From assembly GCA_002840685.1 (NCBI GenBank), contig PHBU01000014.1:124001-188000 (forward strand): a stretch of 64,000 nucleotides of DNA, written 5' to 3'. The notes under the pieces were generated by a model that searched no databases, was not told the DNA's origin, and was given only the letters and a program-made list of their open reading frames with translations. Below, in pieces: positions 52,136-61,057 of the stretch (position 1 is the stretch's first letter; every line of letters begins with the position of its first letter). A program made the position numbers and the translations under genes. This DNA comes from Chloroflexi bacterium HGW-Chloroflexi-6 (GTDB taxonomy: Bacteria; Chloroflexota; Anaerolineae; Anaerolineales; Villigracilaceae).

Positions 52136-52900
52136 TCAGGTTCCAACCACAATGCCGCCATCCACGCTGAGGGTCGTGCCGTGCACAAATGCCGCTTCGT
52201 CACTGGCCAGCCAAACATAAGCATTGGCAATATCAACCGGCTCGCCAAGCCGGCCCAGTGGCGTGTGAGATTTCATCTCGTTCAGGATATTCTCCGGCAT
52301 TTGGCGCACCATCTCGGTCAGGATAAAACCCGGCGCAACCGCATTAACCCGGATGTTATAACGCCCGAGTTCGCGCGCCCAAACCTTGGTCATACCGATC
52401 ACGCCAGCTTTGGCGGCCACATAATTGGTCTGCCCAAAATTGCCATACAAGCCAACAACCGAAGAAGCATTGACCACCACACCCCCGCCCTGCTTGATCA
52501 TGTAAGGCGCGACAGCCTGCGTACAGTTAAAGACACCTTTCAGGTTGACATCGATGACGGCGTCCCAGGAGGCTTCTTCCATTTGTTTGACCAATTCGCC
52601 ATCTTTGACGCGCACGAACAACCCATCGCGCAAAATGCCCGCGTTATTGATCAACACATCCACCCGCCCGTAATGCGCAACCACAGCCTCGACCCAGGCC
52701 TGCACTTCCTGACGATCGGCAACATTGACTGCGAAGAAACGAGAATCAGGGCCAAGTTCGACCAGCAGGGCCTTCCCGGCTTCTTCGTTCAGGTCGCAAA
52801 TGACAACTTTGGCCCCTTCTTGGGCGAAACGCAGCGCGGTGGCTTTGCCAATTCCGGCGGCGCCGCCGGTAATTAAACTAACTTTATCTTTTAGCCGCAT
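52136..52900 (-). CDS. Short-chain dehydrogenase (FabG-like)
   Basis: NAD(P)-dependent oxidoreductase. The 254-residue protein has the cofactor motif TGGAAGIGKATAL, DLNEEAGKAL (adenine-ribose acid suggests NAD), NNAG, and catalytic Ser in VVNASSVVGLYG with YVAAKAGVIGMTK (Tyr-x3-Lys). Matches 3-oxoacyl-ACP reductase or related alcohol dehydrogenases; the substrate is not indicated by context. The Asp after the second strand favours NAD over NADP, at odds with typical FabG. Confidence 0.92.
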   Translation of the reverse strand: MRLKDKVSLITGGAAGIGKATALRFAQEGAKVVICDLNEEAGKALLVELGPDSRFFAVNVADRQEVQAWVEAVVAHYGRVDVLINNAGILRDGLFVRVKDGELVKQMEEASWDAVIDVNLKGVFNCTQAVAPYMIKQGGGVVVNASSVVGLYGNFGQTNYVAAKAGVIGMTKVWARELGRYNIRVNAVAPGFILTEMVRQMPENILNEMKSHTPLGRLGEPVDIANAYVWLASDEAAFVHGTTLSVDGGIVVGT

Positions 52901-52972
52901 TTCAGTTTCTCCTTGCGAGATTGAGTTTCAATTACGAAGGATCGGGGCCAGCATGGACGCTGCAAATTGGTC

Positions 52973-54709
52973 TTACTTGCGCGAGCGATTTTTGGAATTC
53001 GGCTTGGACGGTCTGGATGAACCCTCAGGCGATTTACGTTCCGGACGTGAGGCTGTGCCGCCGGAACTCGGGCGGCGAGTACGCTGCGACTGTCCGCCGC
53101 CGGGCCGGTCCGAACGAGAATCCGAGTCGCCGCCGGAGCGATAACCACCGCTCGGGCGGTCCGAGCGTGAATCTGAGTTGCCAGAATCAGGACGGCGTTT
53201 GTACTTGGACGCTCCGCCAGCGGGGCGCGCCGGGCGATCCGAGCGCGAATCCGAGTCGCCGGAACCGGAGCGATAACCGCCGCTCGGGCGTTCTGAACGC
53301 GACGAATCTGAGTTAGCAGAATCGGGGCGGCGGCTGTACTTGGACGGTCCACCGTTCGAGCGAGTCGGGCGATCCGAGTCGCCGGAGCCGGAGCGATAAC
53401 CGCCGCTCGGGCGTTCCGAACGCGAATCCGAGTTACCAGAATCGGGGCGGCGGCCGTACTTGGACGGTCCACCAGCGGGACGCGCCGGACGTTCCGAGCG
53501 CGAATCCGTATGGCCGGAGTCGGAGCGATAGCCACCGCTCGGGCGTTCTGAACGCGAATCCGAGTTACCAGAATCGGGACGGCGGCTGTATTTGGACGGT
53601 CCACCGGCGGGACGCGCAGGCCGCTCTGAGCGCGATCCAGAATCCCCAGAATCAGAGCGTCGATCACGCTGCATCTGCCCCCCGGGGCGCACAGGGCGCT
53701 CTGAACGCGAATCTGAGTCACCAGAATCGGGGCGGCGGCCGTACTTGGACGGTCCGCCAGCGGGGCGCACAGGGCGCTCAGAGCGCGAATCCGAGTCTCC
53801 AGAGCCGGAACGATAACCGCCGCTCGGGCGGGCAGGGCGTTCCGAGTGTGAGCCACTCTCACCAGAATCGGGGCGACGCTTGTACTTGGAGGGTCCGCCG
53901 CTGGAGCGGGCAGGCCGCTCGCGATAGGTATCCCCAGGGCCACCGGAGCCGGGACGGCGCGGGCGCGAGGGGTAGGCTTCAACCTTCGGTGCGGAATCAC
54001 TCTTTAGCTCGCTGACCTCCTGAAAGGTCAGGTGCCGCCAATCGCCAGGCTTAAGCGTTCCCAATCGCAGCGCGCCAATAGCGATACGCACAATCCGCAC
54101 TACGGGCATGCCCAACAGGGAACCGATCTCACGGATCTGGCGTTTGCGGCCTTCGTGCATGACCACCCGCAGCCAGGCGCCTTTTCCGGCGCTGGCTTCC
54201 AGGCTGACATCAGCCGGGGCGGTTTTGTAACCATCTTCGAGCACCACCCCACGTCGCCAGGTGGCCAGCTGCTCATCGTCGGGGCGGCGAGCCACAAGCA
54301 CCCGGTAAATCTTGAGATGCCCAAAGCGCGGATGGGTCAATTTGTTTGCCAGGTCGCCGTCGTTGGTCATCAAGACCAGGCCCTCGCTGTCAAAATCGAG
54401 GCGCCCGACCGGGTAAATATGCCCCTCGACCGGGATCAAGGAGCGGACTGTCTTGCGAAAATCGTTTGGTTCAGCTTCAACCGCCGAAAGAACCATGCGC
54501 GGCTTATATAAAGCGATATAAATCGGCGATTCTGAAGCAGAAATAACCCGGCCATCGACCACGATCCGGTCCGAGGCGGAGTCGGCTTTTTGCCCGATCT
54601 CTGCAACCTTGCCGTTGACCGTTACGCGCCCAGCCAATATCAACTCCTCACACGCGCGGCGCGACCCCAACCCGGCATGTGACATAATTTTCTGTATACG
54701 TTCTTCCAT
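52973..54709 (-). CDS. rluB: RluB-type 23S rRNA pseudouridine synthase with a repetitive disordered tail
   Basis: The first ~240 residues are a full pseudouridine synthase: S4 domain (MEERIQKIMSHAGLGSRRAC, RVTVNGKVA), catalytic Asp105 in VGRLDFDSEG, YKTAPADVSLE and HEGRKRQIREIGSLLG. It isomerises a uridine in 23S rRNA. The remaining ~338 residues are low-complexity: six units of SKYxRRPDS and five of GGYRSGS-type sequence alternate with SRSERP/RPAGG, rich in Arg, Ser, Gly. The tail may bind RNA or RNP partners in the way RGG regions do. The ATG has no long leader; the tail DNA repeats are near-identical. Confidence 0.88.
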   Translation of the reverse strand: MEERIQKIMSHAGLGSRRACEELILAGRVTVNGKVAEIGQKADSASDRIVVDGRVISASESPIYIALYKPRMVLSAVEAEPNDFRKTVRSLIPVEGHIYPVGRLDFDSEGLVLMTNDGDLANKLTHPRFGHLKIYRVLVARRPDDEQLATWRRGVVLEDGYKTAPADVSLEASAGKGAWLRVVMHEGRKRQIREIGSLLGMPVVRIVRIAIGALRLGTLKPGDWRHLTFQEVSELKSDSAPKVEAYPSRPRRPGSGGPGDTYRERPARSSGGPSKYKRRPDSGESGSHSERPARPSGGYRSGSGDSDSRSERPVRPAGGPSKYGRRPDSGDSDSRSERPVRPGGQMQRDRRSDSGDSGSRSERPARPAGGPSKYSRRPDSGNSDSRSERPSGGYRSDSGHTDSRSERPARPAGGPSKYGRRPDSGNSDSRSERPSGGYRSGSGDSDRPTRSNGGPSKYSRRPDSANSDSSRSERPSGGYRSGSGDSDSRSDRPARPAGGASKYKRRPDSGNSDSRSDRPSGGYRSGGDSDSRSDRPGGGQSQRTRRPSSGGTASRPERKSPEGSSRPSKPNSKNRSRK

Positions 54710-54874
54710 TTTTTACCTTTTCCGCATCTGGCGCAAAACCGTTTTAACGCCATGACACCAACAAACCCCAAGAGTACAGGAGTATTTGATCAATTGTTTC
54801 ACTATATTCCTATTTTACCCGGTTCTCATCACTTAACCCTGATTCAGCCAAAACCGCCAAATCAGTTTTGTGTT

Positions 54875-54880
54875 TATAAT
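54875..54880 (+). promoter_or_regulatory. -10 box of the methyltransferase-GT2 gene
   Basis: TATAAT 28 nt before ATG 54909, with GGAAG as ribosome site. Confidence 0.45.
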
Positions 54881-54908
54881 AGCTCATCCCTAATAATATG
54901 GAAGAAAA

Positions 54909-56348
54909 ATGCCAAACCAAGCTCCTGCACAGATCAGCAACCTGCATGATTACAATGCCCAGCGTCGCGCCCATTGGGACAAAGTCGCCGCCGGGAAGAT
55001 TTCGCAATCCATCTTCAGCCGCGCTTACCAGGGGCGACTGGCTGAAATCTACGGCTTGCTGGTTTCACCCGCTCAGCGCGTGCTCGAAATCGGCTGCGGA
55101 CTGGGCGATCTGCTGGCCGCCACCCGCCCAGCCTACGGGGTGGGAATTGACTTCTCGCCAGAATTGGTTCGACAGGCCGGCCAACGCCACCCGCAACTGA
55201 ACTTTGTCGAGGCCGAAGCCCACACCTTTAAGTTGAACGAGACTTTTGATGTCATCATCCTATCAGATCTGGTCAACGATCTTTGGGATGTGCAAACCGC
55301 CCTGGAAAGACTGCGCCCACTGTGCACCCAATCCACGCGCATTATTCTGAACCTGCACAGCCGCCTGCACCAGCCCGCGCTTGGGCTGGCTGCCGGCCTG
55401 GGGCTGGCCAACCGCACCTTGCCGCAAAATTGGCTGACCACACAGGATCTTGAAAACCTGCTGTACCTGGCCGGCTTCGAGGTTTTCAAGCGTCAAAAGG
55501 AAGTTTTGCTGCCCTTGCCGCTGGTCGGCGGATTCTTCAATAAATTTCTGGCAAAATTGCCGCTCTTTGAAGGGCTGACCTGGACGAATGTGCTGGTGGC
55601 CCGTCCGCAAGCCCAACCCGCCCAGGAAAAACCGATCGTCTCGGTCATCATTCCGGCCCGCAACGAAGCCGGGAACGTTGAAGCGGTCTTCAGCCGCCTG
55701 CCGCGCATGGGCGCAGAAACCGAGATCGTTTTTGTCGAAGGCCATTCAAAAGATGATACCTACGAAACCATCCAAAAAGCAATCGCAGCCCACCCTGAAT
55801 GGAAGTGCCAATTGCACAAGCAAAGCGGCAAAGGCAAAGCAGATGCCGTCCGGCTGGGCTACGCCAAAGCCAGCGGCGATGTGTTAATGATCCTCGATGC
55901 CGACCTGACCGTGCGCCCCGAAGAACTGCCACGCTTTTACGAAGCGCTGGTCAGCGGCAAGGGTGAGTTCATCAACGGTGTGCGCCTGGTTTACCCGATG
56001 CAGGAACAAGCCATGCGCTTTCTGAACCTGCTCGGCAACAAATTTTTCAGCCTGGCCTTCTCGTGGCTGCTCGGCCAGCCGCTCAAAGACACCCTGTGCG
56101 GCACAAAAGTACTCTACCGCAAAGACTACGAACGCATCGCCGCCAATCGCTCGTATTTCGGCGACTTCGACCCCTTTGGCGATTATGATCTGATCTTCGG
56201 TGCGGCCAAGCAAAACCTGAAAATCGTCGATCTGCCCATCCGCTACCAGGAACGCACTTACGGTTCAACCAACATCGACCGCTGGCGGCACGGCCTATTG
56301 CTGATCCGCATGGTGGCGTTTGCGGCATTCAGATTGAAATTTATTTAA
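54909..56348 (+). CDS. Methyltransferase-glycosyltransferase (GT2) fusion
   Basis: A 479-residue two-domain protein. Residues 1 to about 235 are a SAM methyltransferase (VLEIGCGLGDLLAATRP, GVGIDFSPELVRQAGQ, DVIILSDLVNDLWDV). Residues about 240-479 are a GT2 glycosyltransferase (VSVIIPARNEAGNVEAVFSR, EIVFVEGHSKDDTYETI, DVLMILDADLTVRPEELPRF, TYGSTNIDRW). GT2 members of this form make polyprenyl-phosphate sugars or extend glycan chains. Having both on one chain suggests sequential methylation and glycosylation of the same lipid or glycan, but the order and substrate are not visible. It is on the opposite strand from rluB. Confidence 0.9.
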   Translation: MPNQAPAQISNLHDYNAQRRAHWDKVAAGKISQSIFSRAYQGRLAEIYGLLVSPAQRVLEIGCGLGDLLAATRPAYGVGIDFSPELVRQAGQRHPQLNFVEAEAHTFKLNETFDVIILSDLVNDLWDVQTALERLRPLCTQSTRIILNLHSRLHQPALGLAAGLGLANRTLPQNWLTTQDLENLLYLAGFEVFKRQKEVLLPLPLVGGFFNKFLAKLPLFEGLTWTNVLVARPQAQPAQEKPIVSVIIPARNEAGNVEAVFSRLPRMGAETEIVFVEGHSKDDTYETIQKAIAAHPEWKCQLHKQSGKGKADAVRLGYAKASGDVLMILDADLTVRPEELPRFYEALVSGKGEFINGVRLVYPMQEQAMRFLNLLGNKFFSLAFSWLLGQPLKDTLCGTKVLYRKDYERIAANRSYFGDFDPFGDYDLIFGAAKQNLKIVDLPIRYQERTYGSTNIDRWRHGLLLIRMVAFAAFRLKFI

Positions 56349-56532
56349 CCCTGAGTCAATAATCTCCCGGCTTTTGAAATCCAACGTCAGAAATCGTCGG
56401 ACTTCGAATTAAAATGAAAATTCTCTCAGGAATCGGAGTACACCTCGAGGTTGTGGGTCGCCAAAACAGACGAAGCCAAAATCGTGGTTGCACCGCTTAA
56501 ATATCAATAATTGGCCTTTTAAACGCTATTTT

Positions 56533-56567
56533 CAAGTTCCGGTTTACCAAAAGTAAACCGGAACTTG
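56533..56567 (+). terminator. Stem-loop after the methyltransferase-GT2 gene
   Basis: Perfect 15-bp stem CAAGTTCCGGTTTAC / GTAAACCGGAACTTG with a five-base loop, followed by a weak T-rich run. About 185 bp past the stop codon. Confidence 0.65.
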
Positions 56568-56705
56568 CGTTTTCATAAGCCCTGCTAATGGATAACGATA
56601 AGCAAAGGTTGTTCTTTGTAATTTGGAGTGTGGACATCGCATTACATTTATCATCCGATTTTTATGTAGATTGATAGGGTACTTAATCGCAATTTAAGGT
56701 TATTA

Positions 56706-56711
56706 TATAAT
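56706..56711 (+). promoter_or_regulatory. -10 box of the multiheme lipoprotein gene
   Basis: TATAAT in a 467-bp non-coding stretch (56349-56815); a weak -35 (TTAATC, 56683-56688) is 17 bp upstream. The ~100-base leader carries AAGGAG before the ATG. I see no other gene in the stretch. Confidence 0.45.
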
Positions 56712-56815
56712 GTGTCTAATTATGACTAATTTGTCCAAATAGGAGGCGCCTATCCCAAGTATAGGAAATCACTACTTACCGTTTCATCATCCCACAGCAT
56801 AAGGAGAATGCTCAA

Positions 56816-57835
56816 ATGTCAACTAAAAAACTACTCGTAGTACTTGGAACTCTAATTCTTGCGGCCGTCCTCATGACGGCTTGCGCTGGCGAACCCGGCC
56901 CCGCCGGCCCCGCCGGACCTGCTGGCCCCGCAGGTCCTCAAGGCCCCGCTGGTGAACCCGGTGTATCCGCTTCCGCCACCGACCTGACCTGCACCGAATG
57001 CCACAATGACACTTCCCTGATCACCGGCAAGAAAGCCGCCTGGGAAGCATCCCTGCACGGCTCCGGCGCAGCCTTCATCGAAGAAGGCCCCCGCAACACT
57101 TGCGCAGGCTGCCACTCTGGCGCCGCGTTCAGCAAAATGGTTGCCGATGGCCTGACCTTTGACAAAGTTGAATCTGGCGATGCTGACCCGACCCACCAGG
57201 ATTGCCGCACCTGCCACCAGATCCACACCACCTACACCGGCGCCGACTGGGCTCTTGAGACCAACGCTCCTGTGACCTTTGTTGTCAGCGGCCTGACCTT
57301 CGATGGCGGCTCTGGCAACCTGTGCGCCAACTGCCACCAGGCACGCCGCTACATTGCCAATTTCGTTTCCAAGAATGACGCGACCCTTTACACAGCTACC
57401 GCCCGCTTTAACACACACTTGAGCGTTCAAGGCGATATCCTGATGGGTTCCGGCGGTTTTGGCGTTGAAGGCAAACCCGGCGCGCACTACTCGATGGTCG
57501 AGAACACCTGCGTGGGCTGCCACATGGGTGAAGGCGACAATCACCTCTTCGAGCCGCAACTGGCTACCTGCGTGGCCTGCCATGCCGATGCCGAAAGCTA
57601 TGATGTCAATGGCGCCCAGACCGCGGTGAAAGCGCGAATGGCTGAACTCGAAACCGCTCTGAAGGCCGCTGGCCTGCTCGATGCCGAAGGCACACCTGTT
57701 GCCCAAGACCTCGATGAAAAGAAAGCGACTGCTCTGTGGAACTACGAAGTCGTTTTGGAAGATGCCAGCATGGGTATCCACAACCCGACCTACATCAATG
57801 CAATGCTCGACGCTGCTTTCGAAGCGTTGAAGTAA
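56816..57835 (+). CDS. Hexaheme c-type cytochrome lipoprotein with collagen-like stalk
   Basis: A 339-residue lipoprotein (lipobox LMTAC, Cys23). Residues 25-49 are a collagen-like run of Gly-X-Y triplets (GEP, four GPA, GPQ, GPA, GEP). Six CXXCH heme sites follow: CTECH, CAGCH, CRTCH, CANCH, CVGCH and CVACH. Cys23 would be lipidated, the stalk would lift the heme domain from the membrane, and the hemes would conduct electrons outside the cell or in the pseudo-periplasm. The partner NapC-like cytochrome lies 104 bp downstream behind a terminator. Its acceptor or donor is unknown; the heme count is read from sequence only. Confidence 0.9.
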   Translation: MSTKKLLVVLGTLILAAVLMTACAGEPGPAGPAGPAGPAGPQGPAGEPGVSASATDLTCTECHNDTSLITGKKAAWEASLHGSGAAFIEEGPRNTCAGCHSGAAFSKMVADGLTFDKVESGDADPTHQDCRTCHQIHTTYTGADWALETNAPVTFVVSGLTFDGGSGNLCANCHQARRYIANFVSKNDATLYTATARFNTHLSVQGDILMGSGGFGVEGKPGAHYSMVENTCVGCHMGEGDNHLFEPQLATCVACHADAESYDVNGAQTAVKARMAELETALKAAGLLDAEGTPVAQDLDEKKATALWNYEVVLEDASMGIHNPTYINAMLDAAFEALK

Positions 57836-57858
57836 TCGCTGGTAAAAGCTAGTAAAAT

Positions 57859-57888
57859 AAGTGGGGCTGCCGCTTGGCAGCCCCACTT
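57859..57888 (+). terminator. Terminator after the multiheme lipoprotein gene
   Basis: Perfect 13-bp stem AAGTGGGGCTGCC / GGCAGCCCCACTT with a four-base loop, then GATTATTTTTTG. Separates the two cytochrome genes. Confidence 0.88.
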
Positions 57889-57938
57889 GATTATTTTTTG
57901 AAATATGCTTTACCTGCTATTCGCCATGGGAGGTTGTC

Positions 57939-59627
57939 ATGCAATTCAAAGAACGCGTCAAGAATTTCTTTCTTCCAGCGCCAGGCTCTCCGCGCTGGAT
58001 GTGGGTTCCCCCAATTTTGGTGATTCTTTTCCTGGGCGCGGCGCTGCTGGGAGGCGGCATCCACGGTTGGGAATATTCCAATTCACCCGAATTCTGCGGA
58101 ACTGCCTGTCACACAATGCCACCCCAGAGTGTCACCTATCTTAATTCTCCCCATGCAAATGTCACCTGTGAGGAGTGTCATATCGGCCGGGCTTCATTCC
58201 CAGATCAAATGATGCGCAAGACACAGGGCATCAAAGAAGCCTATTACATGATTTTCAAGCTCTACGAATACCCCATTCGCGCATCGGCCTTGCAGCCCGC
58301 GCGAAACACCTGCGAAAAATGCCACAAGCCCGAGGCGTTTGCAGGGGACACATTTAGAACAATTAAACACTTCAAGAACGATGTTGAAAATACGCCCTAC
58401 GATACTTACCTGATCTTAAAAACAGGTGGTGGAACCAAAACTGAAAACCAGGGAAAAGGCATTCACTGGCACATCGTCAATACAGTCGAATACTATGAAG
58501 CTGATTCACTCGGCCAGACCATCCCTTATGTTCGGGTCCACAACGATGATGGCACAACAACCGAATACGTGGACACTGAATCCGGCTTTGACCCCAACAC
58601 CCTTGACGAAAGCCAGCTTCAGACGATGGACTGCATCAGTTGTCACAACCGGGTCTCGCACAACTTCAAAGATCCGGCTGCATCCATGGATGATTACCTG
58701 GCGCGCGAAGTGATCGACCCATCCATCCCTGATATTTATGCAAAAGGCATCGAAGTTCTAAGTAAGCCCTATGAAAACCAGGAAATGGGCCTGATTGCCA
58801 TTGCCGGGCTGGAAAACTACTACAAAACCTATTATGCCGATTTTTACAACGCCAACACAGCGCTGATCGATAACGCCATCGCCCAAATTCAGACGATTTA
58901 CAAAGAAACGGTGTTTATTGAGCAAAAGATCAACTGGGAAACTCACCCGAACAACCTGGGACACATGAAAACAGCCGGTTGCTTCCGTTGTCACGACGGC
59001 AAACATTTGAGCATTGAGCAGGAAGCCATTCGCCTTGAGTGCAACCTGTGCCACTCGATCCCCGTTGCAGCCGGGCAGCAAGATTTTGTATCCACAATTG
59101 AGATCAGCCGCGGACCGGAGCCAGAATCACATCGCAATTCCAACTGGATCAGCCTGCACAACCAGTCCATGGATAAAACCTGCGAGAATTGTCACACGGT
59201 TGAAGATGCGGGCGGCGTTAGCAACACCTCGTTCTGCTCCAACAGCGCCTGTCACGGAAACGTCTTCACGTATGCCGGGTTCGATGCGCCAAAATTGCGC
59301 GAAATCCTGCAAGAGCAGCTTGCGGTTCAGCCAACTGAAGAACCGCAAAGCCTGGCGTCAGAAGCGCCAAGCTACGATACCAACATCAAAGCCCTTTTCG
59401 AGGCCAAGTGTGCCGTATGTCATGGAGAAGTCGCATCAAGCGGATTAAGTGTGATAACTTTTGAATCGCTAATGCAAGGCTCAGACGATGGCGCGGTAAT
59501 CATCCCCGGCGACCCAGATGGCAGTAAACTGGTTCAGGTACAAAGCGAGAAGCACTTTGCGAACTTCACTGCTGAAGAATTGGAATTCATCAAGCAGTGG
59601 ATCGAAGCCGGTGCCCCAGAAAATTAA
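57939..59627 (+). CDS. NapC/NirT-anchored multiheme cytochrome with C-terminal PSCyt1-like domain
   Basis: A 562-residue membrane-anchored cytochrome. The anchor is a helix near residues 20-45 (PPILVILFLGAALLGG) followed by NapC/NirT-like heme 1 (FCGTACHTMP, a CX3CH variant). Further heme sites are CEECH, CEKCH, CISCH, CFRCH, CNLCH, CENCH, a CX4CH variant CSNSACH and CAVCH, so about nine hemes. Residues about 480-562 form a planctomycete-type cytochrome c module (LFEAKCAVCHGEVASS, PDGSKLVQ, FIKQWIEAGAP). It probably passes quinol electrons outward. GGGAGG precedes the ATG. Confidence 0.9.
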   Translation: MQFKERVKNFFLPAPGSPRWMWVPPILVILFLGAALLGGGIHGWEYSNSPEFCGTACHTMPPQSVTYLNSPHANVTCEECHIGRASFPDQMMRKTQGIKEAYYMIFKLYEYPIRASALQPARNTCEKCHKPEAFAGDTFRTIKHFKNDVENTPYDTYLILKTGGGTKTENQGKGIHWHIVNTVEYYEADSLGQTIPYVRVHNDDGTTTEYVDTESGFDPNTLDESQLQTMDCISCHNRVSHNFKDPAASMDDYLAREVIDPSIPDIYAKGIEVLSKPYENQEMGLIAIAGLENYYKTYYADFYNANTALIDNAIAQIQTIYKETVFIEQKINWETHPNNLGHMKTAGCFRCHDGKHLSIEQEAIRLECNLCHSIPVAAGQQDFVSTIEISRGPEPESHRNSNWISLHNQSMDKTCENCHTVEDAGGVSNTSFCSNSACHGNVFTYAGFDAPKLREILQEQLAVQPTEEPQSLASEAPSYDTNIKALFEAKCAVCHGEVASSGLSVITFESLMQGSDDGAVIIPGDPDGSKLVQVQSEKHFANFTAEELEFIKQWIEAGAPEN

Positions 59628-59650
59628 ATTGAAGTTGAGTGGACAAGCAG

Positions 59651-59684
59651 AAAAAGGACGCGGTCTGTGAACTGCGTCCTTTTT
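59651..59684 (+). terminator. Terminator of the NapC-like cytochrome gene
   Basis: Stem AAAAAGGACGC / GCGTCCTTTTT with a 12-base loop and T-run. Confidence 0.88.
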
Positions 59685-59766
59685 CTTTGGGTTACGCAAG
59701 ATAAAATCATGACAAACTGTGGGGTAAAATTGAGTTGGTATTTATCCGCCGTCAAAAAGGCACAAC

Positions 59767-60324
59767 ATGAACCCCTACTGCGATTACTGCAATGCCCACC
59801 CCGAAGACACCTACAACCGAGACTACCACGACAGCGAATACGGATTCCCGATCACGGATGACAATCTGCTTTTCGAACGCCTGATCCTTGAAATCAACCA
59901 GGCCGGATTGTCGTGGATCACGATTCTCAAGAAAGCCGAGAACTTCCGCCGCGCTTATAATGGATTCGATCTCGAAACGGTGGCAGGCTACGGGGAGATT
60001 GACATCGCCCGGCTCCTGGGCGACGCCGGGATCATCCGCAACCGGTTAAAGGTCAACGCGGCGATAGAAAACGCGAAGCGGATCCGGGCCTTGTATCCCG
60101 AATACGGTTCCTTCAAGGGCTGGCTCGATGCCCATCACCCGCTCAGCAAAGATGCGTGGACAAAATTGTTCAAGAAAACCTTCCTGTTTACCGGCGGCGA
60201 GATCGTCGGCGAGTTTCTGATGTCTGCCGGCTACCTGCCCGGCGCGCACAGTGAAGATTGCCCGATTTTTGCACAAGTTGCCCAAAAATCACCCGCCTGG
60301 ATGACAACAACCGGGAGAGAGTAA
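59767..60324 (+). CDS. tag: DNA-3-methyladenine glycosylase I
   Basis: Base-excision repair of 3-methyladenine. The 185-residue protein has the structural zinc ligands Cys5, His21, His161 and Cys165, YHDSEYGFPITDD, the catalytic Glu in ILEINQAGLSWITILKK, and KTFLFTGGEIVGEFLMSAGYLPGAH. Length and motifs match Tag. Separated from the preceding gene by a terminator; four bases upstream of the zinc-PLC-like gene. Confidence 0.93.
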   Translation: MNPYCDYCNAHPEDTYNRDYHDSEYGFPITDDNLLFERLILEINQAGLSWITILKKAENFRRAYNGFDLETVAGYGEIDIARLLGDAGIIRNRLKVNAAIENAKRIRALYPEYGSFKGWLDAHHPLSKDAWTKLFKKTFLFTGGEIVGEFLMSAGYLPGAHSEDCPIFAQVAQKSPAWMTTTGRE

Positions 60325-60328
60325 GCCC

Positions 60329-61057
60329 ATGGCTACCTGGATCGCCCACCTGCGCCTGGCGGAGAACCTGCTCAAGCGCATCCCCAACCTGGATGAGTCC
60401 CAATTTGCGATCGGGAATGTTGCCCCCGATTCGGGTATCCCCGATGAAAACTGGGAAAAATTCAACCCGCCGCCTGAAGTGACCCATTTCAAAATTTCTG
60501 AAGGCGTTCATAAAAATATTGCCGACCTCAAGTTTTACAGGCAATACCTGGCGGATGTAAAACCAGAAGATGCGGCCCGCTTTTCCTTGCGCCTGGGATA
60601 TTTCTTCCACCTTGTGACAGATAACCTTTGGTCGATCAAAATCGGCATCCCAACCACAGAACGCTACCCGCAAGAATTTGCAGCCGACCCGAAATTCATC
60701 TGGACGGTCAAGGGCGATTGGTACGGCCTCGATTTCATCCACGTTCGCGACCATCCCGACTCTTTGTTCTGGCGGGTTTTCCTGCAAGCCCACCCGCTCA
60801 ACTTCGACCTGGATTTTCTGCCCCTGGCTGCCGTTGAACAACAGTTGCAATATATTAAAGAGTTTTACCAGAGAACAGACGAAAAGATCCAGGCATATTA
60901 CACGCGTGACTATTCTTATTTGAGCCAGGCAGAGATGGACCGGTTCATTGCTGAGACAACGGATACCCTCGAGCAGGTTTACCTGGCACTCTGGCGCAGC
61001 AAAATAAACCCGAACAGCCACCTGTCAGCCCTGCAACTGCTGGAAACGATACAATGA
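60329..61057 (+). CDS. Zinc-dependent phospholipase C-like protein
   Basis: A 242-residue protein with the PF00882 pattern: TWIAHLRLAENLLKRIPNL, AIGNVAPDSGIPDE, VTHFKISEG and LGYFFHLVTDNLW, where the His and Asp residues are the expected metal ligands. No signal peptide is present, so it acts in the cytoplasm; bacterial members of this form are largely uncharacterised hydrolases. Four bases after tag and overlapping the alpha/beta hydrolase by ATGA. Confidence 0.82.
   Translation: MATWIAHLRLAENLLKRIPNLDESQFAIGNVAPDSGIPDENWEKFNPPPEVTHFKISEGVHKNIADLKFYRQYLADVKPEDAARFSLRLGYFFHLVTDNLWSIKIGIPTTERYPQEFAADPKFIWTVKGDWYGLDFIHVRDHPDSLFWRVFLQAHPLNFDLDFLPLAAVEQQLQYIKEFYQRTDEKIQAYYTRDYSYLSQAEMDRFIAETTDTLEQVYLALWRSKINPNSHLSALQLLETIQ

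Noticed and set aside
52976..53989. Possible CRISPR array or tandem repeat locus
   Set aside because: The repeats are in-frame coding units of varying length within rluB, with no spacer regularity or cas genes.
52891..54000. A 369-residue Ala/Arg/Pro-rich minus-strand frame overlapping rluB
   Set aside because: It is a shifted reading of the same repeat DNA as the rluB tail and has no core domain.
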